DNA of 64,000 bases from Methylobacterium brachythecii (GTDB taxonomy: Bacteria; Pseudomonadota; Alphaproteobacteria; Rhizobiales; Beijerinckiaceae). Below are positions 8,529-17,762 of this stretch, piece by piece. The translations under genes were made by a program, and so were the position numbers. A model generated the notes under the pieces. The model did not search any database. It saw only the letters and a list, made by a program, of their open reading frames with translations, and had not been told where the DNA came from. Every line of letters starts with the position of its first letter. Position 1 is the first letter of the stretch. Where the stretch lies: positions 310,001 through 374,000 of the forward strand of contig NZ_JACIDN010000004.1 of the NCBI RefSeq assembly GCF_014196345.1, written 5' to 3'.

Positions 8529-10604
8529 ATGAGCGGAGCAGACACCGTCGCCAAGAGCGGCTTCAGCGAGAGCGACCAGCTCGCGATCAACACGATCCGG
8601 ACGCTCGCCATCGATGCGGTGCAGAAGGCGAATTCCGGCCATGCCGGCGCGCCGATGGGCCTCGCGCCCGTCGCCTACACCGTTTGGAACCGCTACCTGC
8701 GCTACGATCCGGCCAACCCGCACTGGCCGAATCGCGACCGCTTCGTGCTGTCCTGCGGCCACGCCTCGATGCTGCTCTACGGCCTCCTCCACCTCGCCCG
8801 CGTGGCCGAGAAGGACGGCGGCAACGCCCCGGCCATCTCGCTCGAGGACATCAAGCAGTTCCGCCAGCTCGACAGCCGCACGCCGGGCCATCCCGAGTAC
8901 CACTTCACCACCGGCGTCGAGACCACCACCGGCCCGCTCGGTCAGGGTGTCGCCAATTCCGTCGGCATGGCGATGGGCAGCCGCTTCCTGAACACCCGCC
9001 TGAACAAGCCCGGCCTGCCGCTCTACGAATTCGACGTCTACGCGATGTGCTCGGACGGCGACCTGATGGAGGGCGTCGCCTCGGAGGCGGCCTCGATCGC
9101 GGGGCATCTGCGCCTGTCGAACCTGTGCTGGATCTACGACGACAACACCGTCACCATCGAGGGCCACACCGAGCTCGCCTTCTCGGAGGAGGTCGCCACC
9201 CGCTTCCTCGCCTATGGCTGGCAGGTGCTGCGCGTGGCCGACGCCAACGACGCACACGCCATCGCGGCTGCGCTCGACACCTTCAAGGCCTCGCACGACC
9301 ACCCGACGCTGATCATCGTCAAGTCGATCATCGGCTATGGCGCACCGACCAAGCAGAACACCTCGAAGGCCCATTCCGACGCGCTCGGCGAGGAAGAGGT
9401 CAAGGGTGCCAAGCGCGCCTATGGATGGCCCGAGGACAAGCAGTTCTATGTGCCTGACGGCGTCTACGACAGCTTCGCCGACGGCATCGGCAAGCGCGGC
9501 GCCGCGCTGTTCGCCGAATGGCAGCGGCTCCACGACGAGGCCAAGAAGGCCGATCCGACGCATGCCGAAGAGCTCGAGGCCTTCCTCGAAGGCCGGCTGC
9601 CCGAGGGCTGGGACAAGGACATCCCCGTCTTCCCGACCGACGCCAAGGGCCTCGCCACCCGCGAATCCTCGGGCAAGGTGCTCAACGCCATCGCCCAGCA
9701 TGTCCCGTTCATGCTCGGCGGTTCGGCAGATCTCGCGCCGTCGAACAAGTCGAACCTCACCTTCGAGGGTGCCGGCTCGCTGACCCCGCTCAACCCGGGC
9801 GGCCGCAACGTGCATTTCGGCGTGCGCGAGCACGCCATGGGCTCGATCGTGAACGGCCTCGGCCTCGTCGGCCTGCGTGCCTACGGCGCCACCTTCCTGG
9901 TCTTCGCCGACTACATGCGCCCGCCGATCCGGCTCGCCTCGCTGATGGAGCTACCGGTCTTCCACATCTTCACGCACGATTCGATCGGCGTGGGCGAGGA
10001 CGGTCCGACTCACCAACCGGTGGAGCAGATCCTCTCGCTGCGGGCGATCCCGGGCCTCGTCACCCTGCGCCCGGCCGATGCCAACGAGGTCGCCGAGGCC
10101 TACCGTGTGATCTTCTCGCTGAAGAACCAGCCGGCGGTGCTCGCCTTGTCCCGCCAGCCCCTGCCGACCTATGACCGCTCCACCTTCGGCGCGGCCTCGG
10201 GCACGGCCAAGGGCGCCTATGTGCTGGCCGATTGCGAGGGCACGCCGGACGTTCTGCTGCTCGCCTCGGGCTCCGAGGTGCAGCTCTGCGTGTCGGCCTG
10301 GGAGACCCTCAAGGCCGAGGGCGTGAAGGCCCGCGTCGTCTCGATGCCGTCCTGGGACCTCTTCGAGCGCCAAGACCAGACCTATCGCGACTCGGTCCTG
10401 CCGCCGCAGGTCACGGCCCGCGTCGCCATCGAGATGGGAACGGTGCTCGGCTGGGACCGCTACGCGGGCTCCGCCGGCACGGTGATCGGCATGCACAGCT
10501 TCGGCGCCTCGGCACCGATCAAGGACCTGCAGAAGAAGTTCGGCTTCTCGGCCGAAAAGCTTCTGGAGGCCGCCCGCGACCAGATCGCGCGGGGAAAGAA
10601 GTAG
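8529..10604 (+). CDS. tkt: Transketolase
   Basis: 691 residues, normal full length. It transfers two-carbon ketol units in the pentose-phosphate and Calvin-type cycles using thiamine diphosphate. The TPP/Mg motif is CSDGDLMEG at about 174-182 with the N of DDNTV at ~206; the pyrimidine domain has FVFADYMRP-like and HDSIGVGEDGPTHQP segments. The start at 8529 (MSGADTVAK) is chosen because homology begins ~15 residues later and the upstream in-frame extension overlaps the GH15 gene. It is followed by a 126-bp inverted-repeat element and the Tal-Pgi gene. Confidence 0.96.
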   Translation: MSGADTVAKSGFSESDQLAINTIRTLAIDAVQKANSGHAGAPMGLAPVAYTVWNRYLRYDPANPHWPNRDRFVLSCGHASMLLYGLLHLARVAEKDGGNAPAISLEDIKQFRQLDSRTPGHPEYHFTTGVETTTGPLGQGVANSVGMAMGSRFLNTRLNKPGLPLYEFDVYAMCSDGDLMEGVASEAASIAGHLRLSNLCWIYDDNTVTIEGHTELAFSEEVATRFLAYGWQVLRVADANDAHAIAAALDTFKASHDHPTLIIVKSIIGYGAPTKQNTSKAHSDALGEEEVKGAKRAYGWPEDKQFYVPDGVYDSFADGIGKRGAALFAEWQRLHDEAKKADPTHAEELEAFLEGRLPEGWDKDIPVFPTDAKGLATRESSGKVLNAIAQHVPFMLGGSADLAPSNKSNLTFEGAGSLTPLNPGGRNVHFGVREHAMGSIVNGLGLVGLRAYGATFLVFADYMRPPIRLASLMELPVFHIFTHDSIGVGEDGPTHQPVEQILSLRAIPGLVTLRPADANEVAEAYRVIFSLKNQPAVLALSRQPLPTYDRSTFGAASGTAKGAYVLADCEGTPDVLLLASGSEVQLCVSAWETLKAEGVKARVVSMPSWDLFERQDQTYRDSVLPPQVTARVAIEMGTVLGWDRYAGSAGTVIGMHSFGASAPIKDLQKKFGFSAEKLLEAARDQIARGKK

Positions 10605-10621
10605 AGGCTTCGGCACCTCCC

Positions 10622-10747
10622 CGTCATTCCGGGGCCGCGTAGCGGAACCCGGAATCCACGATGGGGCTCGGTGTGTCGGGTGGATTGCTCGCCTCTGGCG
10701 TGCCCCTCCGGGTCCGGGCTCTCGCCTGTGGCGAGCCCGGAATGACG
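10622..10747. repeat. Inverted-repeat element type A (CGTCATTCCGGG arms), copy 1
   Basis: Perfect 12-bp terminal inverted repeats, CGTCATTCCGGG (10622-10633) and CCCGGAATGACG (10736-10747), enclose further internal dyads (GCGGAACCCGGAATCC). A second copy with the same left arm lies at 13690-13801. It sits between tkt and tal-pgi, which are otherwise co-directional. There is no coding potential and no transposase; it is a dispersed palindromic element. Confidence 0.75.
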
Positions 10748-10844
10748 ATGGTGTTCTCGGCGGCGGGAAAGCCCTGCCGCCGGTCGGTCCGGCGCCCTAT
10801 CTCTGAGGGCGCGGATGGAACGAGATTTCTGAGGATCGGTCGAC

Positions 10845-13667
10845 ATGAACGCGCTCAAGGCCCTGCACGACGAACAGGATCAAGCGGTCTGGCTCGATTT
10901 CGTGGCCCGCGGCTTCATCGCGAAAGGCGATCTGAAGGCCTTGGTCGAGCGGGACGGCTTGCGCGGCGTGACCTCGAACCCGGCGATCTTCGAGAAGGCC
11001 ATCGGCCACTCGGCCGAGTACGACGACAGCCTCAAGGCTGTGCTCGACCAGGGCGATGCCCGGGTCATCGACCTCTATGAGGGCCTCGCCATCGCCGACA
11101 TCCAGGCGGCCGCCGATGTGCTCCGCCCGGTCTGGGAGGCGAACAAGGGCGCGGACGGTTATGTCAGCCTGGAAGTCTCGCCGTACCTCGCTCTCGACAC
11201 AGAGGGCACGCTCGAAGAGGCCCGGCGCCTGCACAAGGCGGTGCAGCGCGACAACCTGATGGTGAAGGTGCCGGCGACCCCGGAGGGCATCCCGGCGATC
11301 CGACAGCTCACCGCTGAAGGCATCTCCATCAACGTCACGCTGCTCTTCTCCAAGAGCACCTACGAGACCGTCGCCCAGGCCTATATCGACGGCCTCACCG
11401 AATTCGGCGCCCGGGGTGGCGACGTCTCGCGGGTCGCCAGCGTCGCAAGCTTCTTCATCAGCCGCATCGATTCCCTGGTCGACAAGCTGCTCGACGAGAA
11501 GGGCGATTTCGACGACCTCAAGGGCAAGGTCGCGATCGCGAACGCCAAGCTCGCGTACCAGTCCTACAAGCGCCTCTTCGCTGGTTCCGACTGGAAGGCG
11601 CTTGAGGGCAAGGGCGCCAATGCGCAGCGCCTGCTCTGGGCCTCCACCGGCACGAAGAACAAGGCCTATCCGGACACGCTGTACGTTTCCGAGCTGATCG
11701 GCCCCAATACCGTCAACACCATGCCGCCCGCCACCATGGATGCGTTTCGCGATCACGGGCAGGTGCGCGCCTCGCTGGAGGAGAATGTCGGTGAGGCCGA
11801 GGCCGTGATGGCGCGCCTCGCCAAGGCCGGGATCGATATCGAGGCGGTGGCGCGGCAGCTGGTCGAGGAGGGCGTCCAGCTCTTCGTCGACGCCGCCGAC
11901 GCCGTGCTCGGCGCGGTGGCGGCCAAGCGCGCGGCGCTGATCGGTGCGCGGCTCAACGGTCATGTCTGCAAGCTCGGCGACGTCCTGCAGGGCGGGACCG
12001 ACAAGACCATCGAGGCCTGGCGCGCCAAGGGCCTCATCCGCCGCCTCTGGGCGCACGACAACACCGTCTGGACCGGCCGCGACGAGGACAAGTGGCTCGG
12101 CTGGCTGCGCATCGTCGAGGACGGCCTCGCCAAGCTCGGCGAGTACGAGAGCTTCGCGCAGGAGATCCATGGCGAGGGCTTCACCGATGCGGTCGTGCTC
12201 GGCATGGGCGGGTCGAGCCTCGGGCCGGAGGTGATCGCCGCCACCTACGGCGAGCGCGACGGCTGGCCAAAGCTGCGCATCCTCGACTCGACCGATCCGG
12301 ACCAGGTGCGCGCCGTCGAGGCCGCGGTAAACCTTGAGAAGACGCTCTTCATCGTCGCCTCGAAGTCGGGCTCCACCCTCGAGCCCAATGTCTTCCGCGA
12401 CTACTTCCTCGGCCGCATGAAAGAGGTCGTCGGCGACAAGGCCGGCCGGCATTTCGTCGCCGTGACCGACCCTGGCTCGGCCATGGAGAAGGCCGCCAAG
12501 GACGACGGCTTCCGCAAGATCTTCTACGGCGTGCCGCAGATCGGCGGCCGCTACTCGGTGCTCTCGGCCTTCGGCCTCGTGCCGGCCGCCGTGGCCGGCG
12601 TCGAGATCGACGAGTTCCTGGAGAGCGCGCACATCATGGTGCGCTCCTGCGGTCCGGCCGTGCCGCCCGCCAACAATCCGGGCGTGCGCCTCGGCGCGGC
12701 GATCGGCTCGGCGGCGCTCGAACATGGCCGCGACAAGGTGACGATTGTCTGCTCGCCGGGTGTGGGCACCTTCGGCACCTGGGCCGAGCAGCTCATCGCC
12801 GAATCGACCGGCAAGGAGGGCAAGGGCGTCATCCCGATCGAGGGCGAGCCGGTCGGCGTGCCGGCCGTCTACGGGCGCGACCGCTTCTTCATCTACCTGC
12901 GCCTCGATGGCCGAGCCGATCCGCAGCAGGACGAGGCGGTGCGGGGCCTGGAGAGCGAAGGCCATCCGGTGGTGCGCATCGACCTGGAGAAGGTCGAGCA
13001 GCTCGCCCAGGAGTTCTTCCGCTTCGAGATGGCCACCGCCGTTGCGGGCGCGGTGCTCGGCATCAACCCGTTCGACCAGCCCGACGTCGAGGCGAGCAAG
13101 ATCGAGACGAAGAAGCTCTTTGCGGCCGCCGAGGAGACTGGCGCCCTGCCCGCCGAGACGCCGCTCTTCGAGGACGAGACCATCGCCCTCTACGCCGACA
13201 CGGCCAACGCCGAGGCGCTGAGCCAAGGTGAGGGCGGCGTCGAGGCGACGATCGCCCGGCATCTCGCTCGGCTGAAGGAGGACGATTACGCCGCTGTCCT
13301 CGCCTATATCGAGCGTAACGAGGCCCACCACGCGATCCTTCAGCCTGCGCGGCTCGCGGTGCGCGACGCGCGGAAGGTCGCGACCTGCTTCGAATTCGGA
13401 CCGCGTTTCCTTCACTCGACGGGGCAGGCCTACAAGGGCGGCCCATCGAGCGGCGTCTTCCTGCAGATCACGGCTGATCCGTCGCAGGATCTACCCATCC
13501 CCGGACGCAAGCTCGGCTTCGCCACGGTGATCGCGGCCCAGGCGCGCGGCGATTTCTCGGTGCTCGCCGAGCGCGGCCGCCGAGCGCTCCGCGCCCACAT
13601 CAAGGGCGGCGACGTCGAGGCGGGCCTCAAGCGCATCGCCGCGGCGATCAAGGAGGCCGTGGCTTAA
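10845..13667 (+). CDS. tal-pgi: Bifunctional transaldolase / glucose-6-phosphate isomerase
   Basis: 940-residue fusion. Residues ~1-365 are transaldolase: [13 protein letters not shown] at 41-53 and the Schiff-base Lys141 in NLMVKVPAT. Residues ~380-940 are phosphoglucose isomerase: [10 protein letters not shown] binding the sugar phosphate, [12 protein letters not shown], and NEAHHAI towards the C-terminus. The enzyme would couple sedoheptulose-7-phosphate/glyceraldehyde-3-phosphate exchange with fructose-6-P/glucose-6-P interconversion. Such fusions are known in several proteobacteria and cyanobacteria. It is flanked by tkt and gnd, consistent with a pentose-phosphate operon. Confidence 0.95.
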   Translation: MNALKALHDEQDQAVWLDFVARGFIAKGDLKALVERDGLRGVTSNPAIFEKAIGHSAEYDDSLKAVLDQGDARVIDLYEGLAIADIQAAADVLRPVWEANKGADGYVSLEVSPYLALDTEGTLEEARRLHKAVQRDNLMVKVPATPEGIPAIRQLTAEGISINVTLLFSKSTYETVAQAYIDGLTEFGARGGDVSRVASVASFFISRIDSLVDKLLDEKGDFDDLKGKVAIANAKLAYQSYKRLFAGSDWKALEGKGANAQRLLWASTGTKNKAYPDTLYVSELIGPNTVNTMPPATMDAFRDHGQVRASLEENVGEAEAVMARLAKAGIDIEAVARQLVEEGVQLFVDAADAVLGAVAAKRAALIGARLNGHVCKLGDVLQGGTDKTIEAWRAKGLIRRLWAHDNTVWTGRDEDKWLGWLRIVEDGLAKLGEYESFAQEIHGEGFTDAVVLGMGGSSLGPEVIAATYGERDGWPKLRILDSTDPDQVRAVEAAVNLEKTLFIVASKSGSTLEPNVFRDYFLGRMKEVVGDKAGRHFVAVTDPGSAMEKAAKDDGFRKIFYGVPQIGGRYSVLSAFGLVPAAVAGVEIDEFLESAHIMVRSCGPAVPPANNPGVRLGAAIGSAALEHGRDKVTIVCSPGVGTFGTWAEQLIAESTGKEGKGVIPIEGEPVGVPAVYGRDRFFIYLRLDGRADPQQDEAVRGLESEGHPVVRIDLEKVEQLAQEFFRFEMATAVAGAVLGINPFDQPDVEASKIETKKLFAAAEETGALPAETPLFEDETIALYADTANAEALSQGEGGVEATIARHLARLKEDDYAAVLAYIERNEAHHAILQPARLAVRDARKVATCFEFGPRFLHSTGQAYKGGPSSGVFLQITADPSQDLPIPGRKLGFATVIAAQARGDFSVLAERGRRALRAHIKGGDVEAGLKRIAAAIKEAVA

Positions 13668-13689
13668 ACCGCTCTGTCCTCTCGCCGCC

Positions 13690-13801
13690 CGTCATTCCGG
13701 GTCCGCGCAGCGGAACCCGGAATCCACGACCGGGCGCGACGTCGAGCGCGGCATCACGGATGAGTTCCGGGTTCTCACCGTCGGTGAGCCCCGGAATAAC
13801 G
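13690..13801. repeat. Inverted-repeat element type A, copy 2
   Basis: Left arm CGTCATTCCGGG (13690-13701) and right arm CCCGGAATAACG (13790-13801, one mismatch to the exact complement). The first ~40 bp are nearly identical to the copy at 10622, including GCGGAACCCGGAATCCACGA. It lies between tal-pgi and gnd. Confidence 0.75.
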
Positions 13802-13830
13802 AACGTTGGCTCAAGGTAAGGATGCGGCTG

Positions 13831-14841
13831 ATGCAACTCGGCATGATCGGTCTCGGCCGGATGGGCGGTAACATCGTCCGGCGGCTCCTGCGCAACGGGC
13901 ATAGCGCCGTCGTCTTCGACAAGGATGCCAAGGCCGTCGAAGCGCTTGCCTCCGAGGGCGCGACCGGCGCGTCGAGCCTCGAAGATCTCGTGGCCAAGCT
14001 GGAGAAGCCGCGCGCCCTCTGGGTGATGCTGCCGGCTGGCCGCATCACCAACGAGACCCTCACCGCCCTTCACGACCTGATGGAGGCGGACGACATCATC
14101 ATCGATGGCGGCAACTCGTTCTACCAGGACGACATCCGCCACGCCGCCGAGCTCAAGGACAAGGGCATCCACTTCGTCGATGTCGGCACCTCCGGCGGCG
14201 TCTGGGGCCTGGAGCGCGGCTACTGCATGATGGTTGGCGGCGACAAGGCGGCCGTCGACCGGCTCGATCCGATCCTGAAGACGCTGGCGCCGGGCCGTGG
14301 CGACATCCCGCGCACCCCTGGCCGCGAGGGCCGCGATCCGCGTGCCGAGGAGGGCTACATTCATGCCGGCCCGACCGGCGCCGGGCACTTCGTGAAGATG
14401 ATCCACAACGGCATCGAATACGGCCTGATGCAGGCCTATGCCGAGGGCTTCGACATCCTGCGTCACGCCAACTCGGAAGAGGTCCCGGACTTCCGCCGCT
14501 ACGATCTCAATCTCGGCGACATCGCCGAGGTCTGGCGGCGCGGCAGCGTGGTCTCGTCCTGGCTCCTCGACCTCACGGCCTCGGCACTGGCCGGCAACGA
14601 GAATCTCGACGGCTTCTCCGGCTTCGTCCAGGATTCGGGCGAGGGCCGCTGGACCATCAATGCCGCCGTCGAGCAGGCCGTCCCGGCGGACGTGCTCTCG
14701 AACGCCCTCTATCGCCGCTTCCGCTCGCGTGACCACGACAGCTACGCCGACAAGTTGCTCTCGGCCATGCGCAAGGGATTCGGCGGTCATATCGAGGGCG
14801 CGCCGGGTCCGGCCATGGGGTCTTCCGGCGATCGCAAATAG
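13831..14841 (+). CDS. gnd: 6-Phosphogluconate dehydrogenase, decarboxylating (short form)
   Basis: 336 residues, the short (GndA-type, often NAD-linked) class rather than the ~470-residue E. coli type. It oxidises 6-phosphogluconate to ribulose-5-phosphate. The Rossmann motif [11 protein letters not shown] is at residues 4-14, and the substrate/catalytic segment [14 protein letters not shown] carries the conserved Lys and Asn. The start at 13831 is preferred because AAGG at 13818-13821 is well spaced; an ATG at 13822 is also in frame. pgl begins 9 bp after its stop. Confidence 0.94.
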   Translation: MQLGMIGLGRMGGNIVRRLLRNGHSAVVFDKDAKAVEALASEGATGASSLEDLVAKLEKPRALWVMLPAGRITNETLTALHDLMEADDIIIDGGNSFYQDDIRHAAELKDKGIHFVDVGTSGGVWGLERGYCMMVGGDKAAVDRLDPILKTLAPGRGDIPRTPGREGRDPRAEEGYIHAGPTGAGHFVKMIHNGIEYGLMQAYAEGFDILRHANSEEVPDFRRYDLNLGDIAEVWRRGSVVSSWLLDLTASALAGNENLDGFSGFVQDSGEGRWTINAAVEQAVPADVLSNALYRRFRSRDHDSYADKLLSAMRKGFGGHIEGAPGPAMGSSGDRK

Positions 14842-14850
14842 GCCTCGGCG

Positions 14851-15582
14851 ATGATCGCCCTGCCCCCGAACACGACGCTGCTTCCCGACGCCGAAGCGAC
14901 GGCGCGGGCTACCGCCGACCATCTCGTCGACATCGCCGAGACGGCGACGGGCGAGCGCATCGCAGTCTGCCTGTCCGGCGGCTCGACGCCGAAGCGTCTC
15001 TATGAGCTTCTGGCGAGCGAGGCCTACGTCTCCCGCCTGCCCTGGTCGCGCCTGCACTGGTTCTTCGGCGACGACCGCGTTGTGCCGTGGGACGATCCGC
15101 TGAGCAACGTGCGCATGGTGCGTGAGGCCTTCGGCCACGGCGCGACTCTGCCGCCGACGCATTTCCATTTCATCCCCTCCGACGAGGGGGCGGAGATCGG
15201 CGCGCGCGCCTACCAGCGCACGCTGCAGGACTTCTACGGCGACGAGACGCTCGATCCGATCCGGCCGCTCTTCGACCTCGTCTTGCTCGGCCTGGGCAGC
15301 GACGGCCACACCGCCTCGCTATTTCCCGGCAAGCCGGCGGTGGAGGAGCGCGTCGCCTGGGTCGCGGCGGTGCCGGAGGCGGGCATGGAGCCATTTGTCC
15401 CGCGCATTTCGCTGACCTTCCCAGCGCTGGCCTGCTCCCGCTCGGTACTCTTCCTGGTGAACGGTGCCGCAAAGCGCGATCCGCTCTCGCGACTCGCGAC
15501 CGGTGAGGATCTGCCCTCCGGCCGCGTTGCGAGTTGCGGTCGGCTGCAATGGTTCATCGACGAGGCCGCTGCCGGCGTTTGA
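14851..15582 (+). CDS. pgl: 6-Phosphogluconolactonase
   Basis: 243 residues, DevB/SOL family. It hydrolyses 6-phosphoglucono-lactone to 6-phosphogluconate, the substrate for the neighbouring Gnd and for Edd. The family motifs AVCLSGGSTPKRLYELL, WFFGDDRVVPWDDPLSN and LLGLGSDGHTASLFPG are present. It is tightly linked to gnd (9 bp). The first enzyme of this branch, glucose-6-phosphate dehydrogenase (zwf), is not in the window. Confidence 0.95.
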   Translation: MIALPPNTTLLPDAEATARATADHLVDIAETATGERIAVCLSGGSTPKRLYELLASEAYVSRLPWSRLHWFFGDDRVVPWDDPLSNVRMVREAFGHGATLPPTHFHFIPSDEGAEIGARAYQRTLQDFYGDETLDPIRPLFDLVLLGLGSDGHTASLFPGKPAVEERVAWVAAVPEAGMEPFVPRISLTFPALACSRSVLFLVNGAAKRDPLSRLATGEDLPSGRVASCGRLQWFIDEAAAGV

Positions 15583-15736
15583 TCTGTGGCCCGCTGGCAT
15601 CGGCCGGCGAAATCCCATGCCGCGCAGCCGTTTCCCAATGCGGCCGCCGGCGGCAGCGTATCAGCCGCCTCATTTTCGCCTCAGCCGCTAACGGGTTGTT
15701 GATGCGGATACTTGGGCGCCGGCGGGAGATCGCTTC

Positions 15737-16240
15737 ATGTCGAGACTGTTCGGGCGCTCCGCACGCATCGTTCCCGGTCCCCTGAGGCCCGTTGCCGTGG
15801 CCGGCAATGGCACGGTGCCGATCACCGTGCTCGCCCTGACGGCAGCCCTGATCGCCGCCGGTCTCGCCTTGATCCCGCATGTCTCGCAGCAGCGGCCGGC
15901 CGGCTCGCCTGCAGCGGCGGAGATCGCACAGTCCGTATCCACGCCCGCTCCGGCGAAGCTACGTGACGTCGCCGACATCCCGCTGGACGTCATCGCCCCT
16001 TCCGACATGGACGAGCCTGCCCTCGCGGCAGTCCCAGCCGAGCCATCGACGGCCTCCGCCCCAACCGCACAGGCGGCGCCGGTCGGCGATCAGGCACTGT
16101 TCCAACTCGACGCGTTGCCGGTGCTTCAGGCCGATGGCCCCGAACTCGACCTCGGCACCTCGACGGCGAGTCCGGCCGCAAAGCCAGCCTCGCGGCGGAG
16201 CCCGGTCACCCGCGGGGGGGCCGTCGGCGTGGCTCACTGA
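15737..16240 (+). CDS. Hypothetical protein with N-terminal membrane segment
   Basis: 167 residues, not recognised. A single hydrophobic segment lies at about 27-48 (VPITVLALTAALIAAGLALIPH), with a basic N-terminus inside, so the Pro/Ala-rich remainder is probably periplasmic. The sequence is low-complexity with no conserved motif that I can name. GGGAG precedes the ATG at suitable spacing. Confidence 0.55.
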   Translation: MSRLFGRSARIVPGPLRPVAVAGNGTVPITVLALTAALIAAGLALIPHVSQQRPAGSPAAAEIAQSVSTPAPAKLRDVADIPLDVIAPSDMDEPALAAVPAEPSTASAPTAQAAPVGDQALFQLDALPVLQADGPELDLGTSTASPAAKPASRRSPVTRGGAVGVAH

Positions 16241-16359
16241 GGCGGTCCGCAGACTGGTAGAGCGTCCGTCCGTCGAAAGTCGTCTAGCTCTGGGCGCCGG
16301 ACCCGTGCACCCTCCCCCCCTCGGGCGATGGCCTTGCATGGTTTCGGAGATTCTCGTCG

Positions 16360-17160
16360 ATGCGGTTCGGATTGGGTGGGTTGGCTGGCGCTCTTCTGTG
16401 TGCGTCAGCATTCGTCGCGCCGGTCCGTGCCGCGGACAGTGTCGCCACGGCCCTCGTCGTTTCGGTCGACGTCTCCAACTCCGTCGACGAGCGGCGCTAC
16501 AAGCTGCAAATGGAGGGCATCGCAGAGGCGCTGGAGGATCCCGCCGTCATCGCGGCGATCACCGGCAATCCCGGCGGGATCTACTTCTCGATGGTGACCT
16601 GGGCCGACACGGCACGCGTCGCCGTCGAGTGGCGTCGCATCGCGTCGAAGGCCGATGCCGCCGCTGCCGCCGCCCTCGTGCGGATCGTGCCGCGCATGCA
16701 GGGCAACTTCACCTGCCTCGGCGGCATGATGCGCACGGTCGCGGCAAGCGTGGTGCCGAGCCTTCCCATCCAGGCCGACCGCACCGTCGTCGACGTGTCG
16801 GGGGACGGCATCGACAATTGCATGGACCCGGAGGATCTGCGCGACCAGCGCGAGCGGCTTCTCGCCACCGGCAGCACCATCAACGGCCTCCCGATCCTGG
16901 TGCCGGGCGAGAACGATGTGGTCGGCGTCGGCGCCTTTCGCGCGCCCGGCTACGGCCTACGCGAGCTTCCCAAGGGGACCTACCGCGAGGGCACGACGCT
17001 CGACCGCTGGTACCGCGAGAACGTCGTCGGCGGCCCCGGCGCATTCCTCATGGCCGCCCATGGCTACGGGGACTTCGCCCGCGCCTTGAGGCAGAAATTC
17101 GTGCTGGAGATCAGCGGGCTGCCGGCAGAGAAGGCCGGTTCGGCGGTGGCGAGCCGCTAA
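16360..17160 (+). CDS. DUF1194 domain-containing exported protein (VWA-like)
   Basis: 266 residues with a cleavable signal peptide (ALLCASAFVAPVRAA, cut near residue 25). The mature part starts as a von Willebrand A-like fold: VVSVDVSNSVDERRY is a MIDAS-type DxSxS motif at about 33-47, and VVDVSGDGIDN is characteristic of DUF1194. Two conserved Cys (GNFTCLGGM, DNCMDPEDL) may form a disulfide. Function is unknown; a metal-dependent protein-binding role in the periplasm is inference. Its stop overlaps the stop of the convergent DsbA-like gene. Confidence 0.8.
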   Translation: MRFGLGGLAGALLCASAFVAPVRAADSVATALVVSVDVSNSVDERRYKLQMEGIAEALEDPAVIAAITGNPGGIYFSMVTWADTARVAVEWRRIASKADAAAAAALVRIVPRMQGNFTCLGGMMRTVAASVVPSLPIQADRTVVDVSGDGIDNCMDPEDLRDQRERLLATGSTINGLPILVPGENDVVGVGAFRAPGYGLRELPKGTYREGTTLDRWYRENVVGGPGAFLMAAHGYGDFARALRQKFVLEISGLPAEKAGSAVASR

Positions 17161-17750
17161 CGACTCGCTGCGCCTCCGCGCGCCAACGCTGCGAACTCCG
17201 AAAAATTCTCCTCGTCGAAGCCACCCACGACCCGGCGGCCGCCGACGAGGATGGCCGGCACGGCCGTCAGGCCGAGCGCGCGCGCATGAGTATCATTGCG
17301 GACGAGCTGCGCAGTGATGTCGAGTGCGTGATCGGTCGCGTCGGCATCGAGCCGGGCCATGTCGATCCCGGCCCCTTGCAGAATCGCGCGCAATTGGTCC
17401 TGAGCCAGGCGACGCCCGGGCGCGCCCATCAGCGCGCGATGGGCCGCCTCGTAGCGGCCCTGATAGGCCGCCGCCAGGGCGAGGCGGGCGCCGGCGACGG
17501 ATGCCTCGCTCAGGACCGGCCAGTCCTTGTAGACGAGGCGGACTCGACCATCAGCCTCGACGAAGCGGCGCAGCTCCGGCTCCGCGCGCCGGCAGAATGG
17601 GCAATTGTAGTCGAAGAACGCCAAGACGAGGACGTCGCCAGCCTCGCTGCCGCCGTGAGGGGCCGCCGGATCGTCGGGCTCGACCGTGCCAGCGCGGGCG
17701 AGCGCTGGGCCGGCTGCGGCGAGGATGGCAAGGAAGGCCCGGCGCTTCAT
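17157..17750 (-). CDS. DsbA-family thiol:disulfide oxidoreductase
   Basis: 197 residues; a signal peptide (MKRRAFLAILAAAGPALARA) precedes a thioredoxin-fold domain with the active site CPFC at 50-53 and the cis-Pro loop in LTAVPAILVGG. Proteins of this type (DsbA/ScsC/BdbD-like) oxidise or isomerise disulfides in the periplasm. The four-base tail-to-tail overlap with the DUF1194 gene, itself Cys-containing, is suggestive but not proof of a partnership. The substrate is unknown. Confidence 0.85.
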   Translation of the reverse strand: MKRRAFLAILAAAGPALARAGTVEPDDPAAPHGGSEAGDVLVLAFFDYNCPFCRRAEPELRRFVEADGRVRLVYKDWPVLSEASVAGARLALAAAYQGRYEAAHRALMGAPGRRLAQDQLRAILQGAGIDMARLDADATDHALDITAQLVRNDTHARALGLTAVPAILVGGRRVVGGFDEENFSEFAALARGGAASR

Positions 17751-17762
17751 CCGGGCATCCTA

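Noticed and set aside
10797..13415. 872-codon open frame on the minus strand opposite tal-pgi
   Set aside because: It is the antisense shadow of a high-GC gene: composition is His/Arg/Gly/Val/Leu-rich without any domain, and the plus-strand protein is unmistakable.
13648..15309. 553-codon open frame on the minus strand opposite gnd and pgl
   Set aside because: Shadow across two well-recognised genes; no homology or ribosome site.
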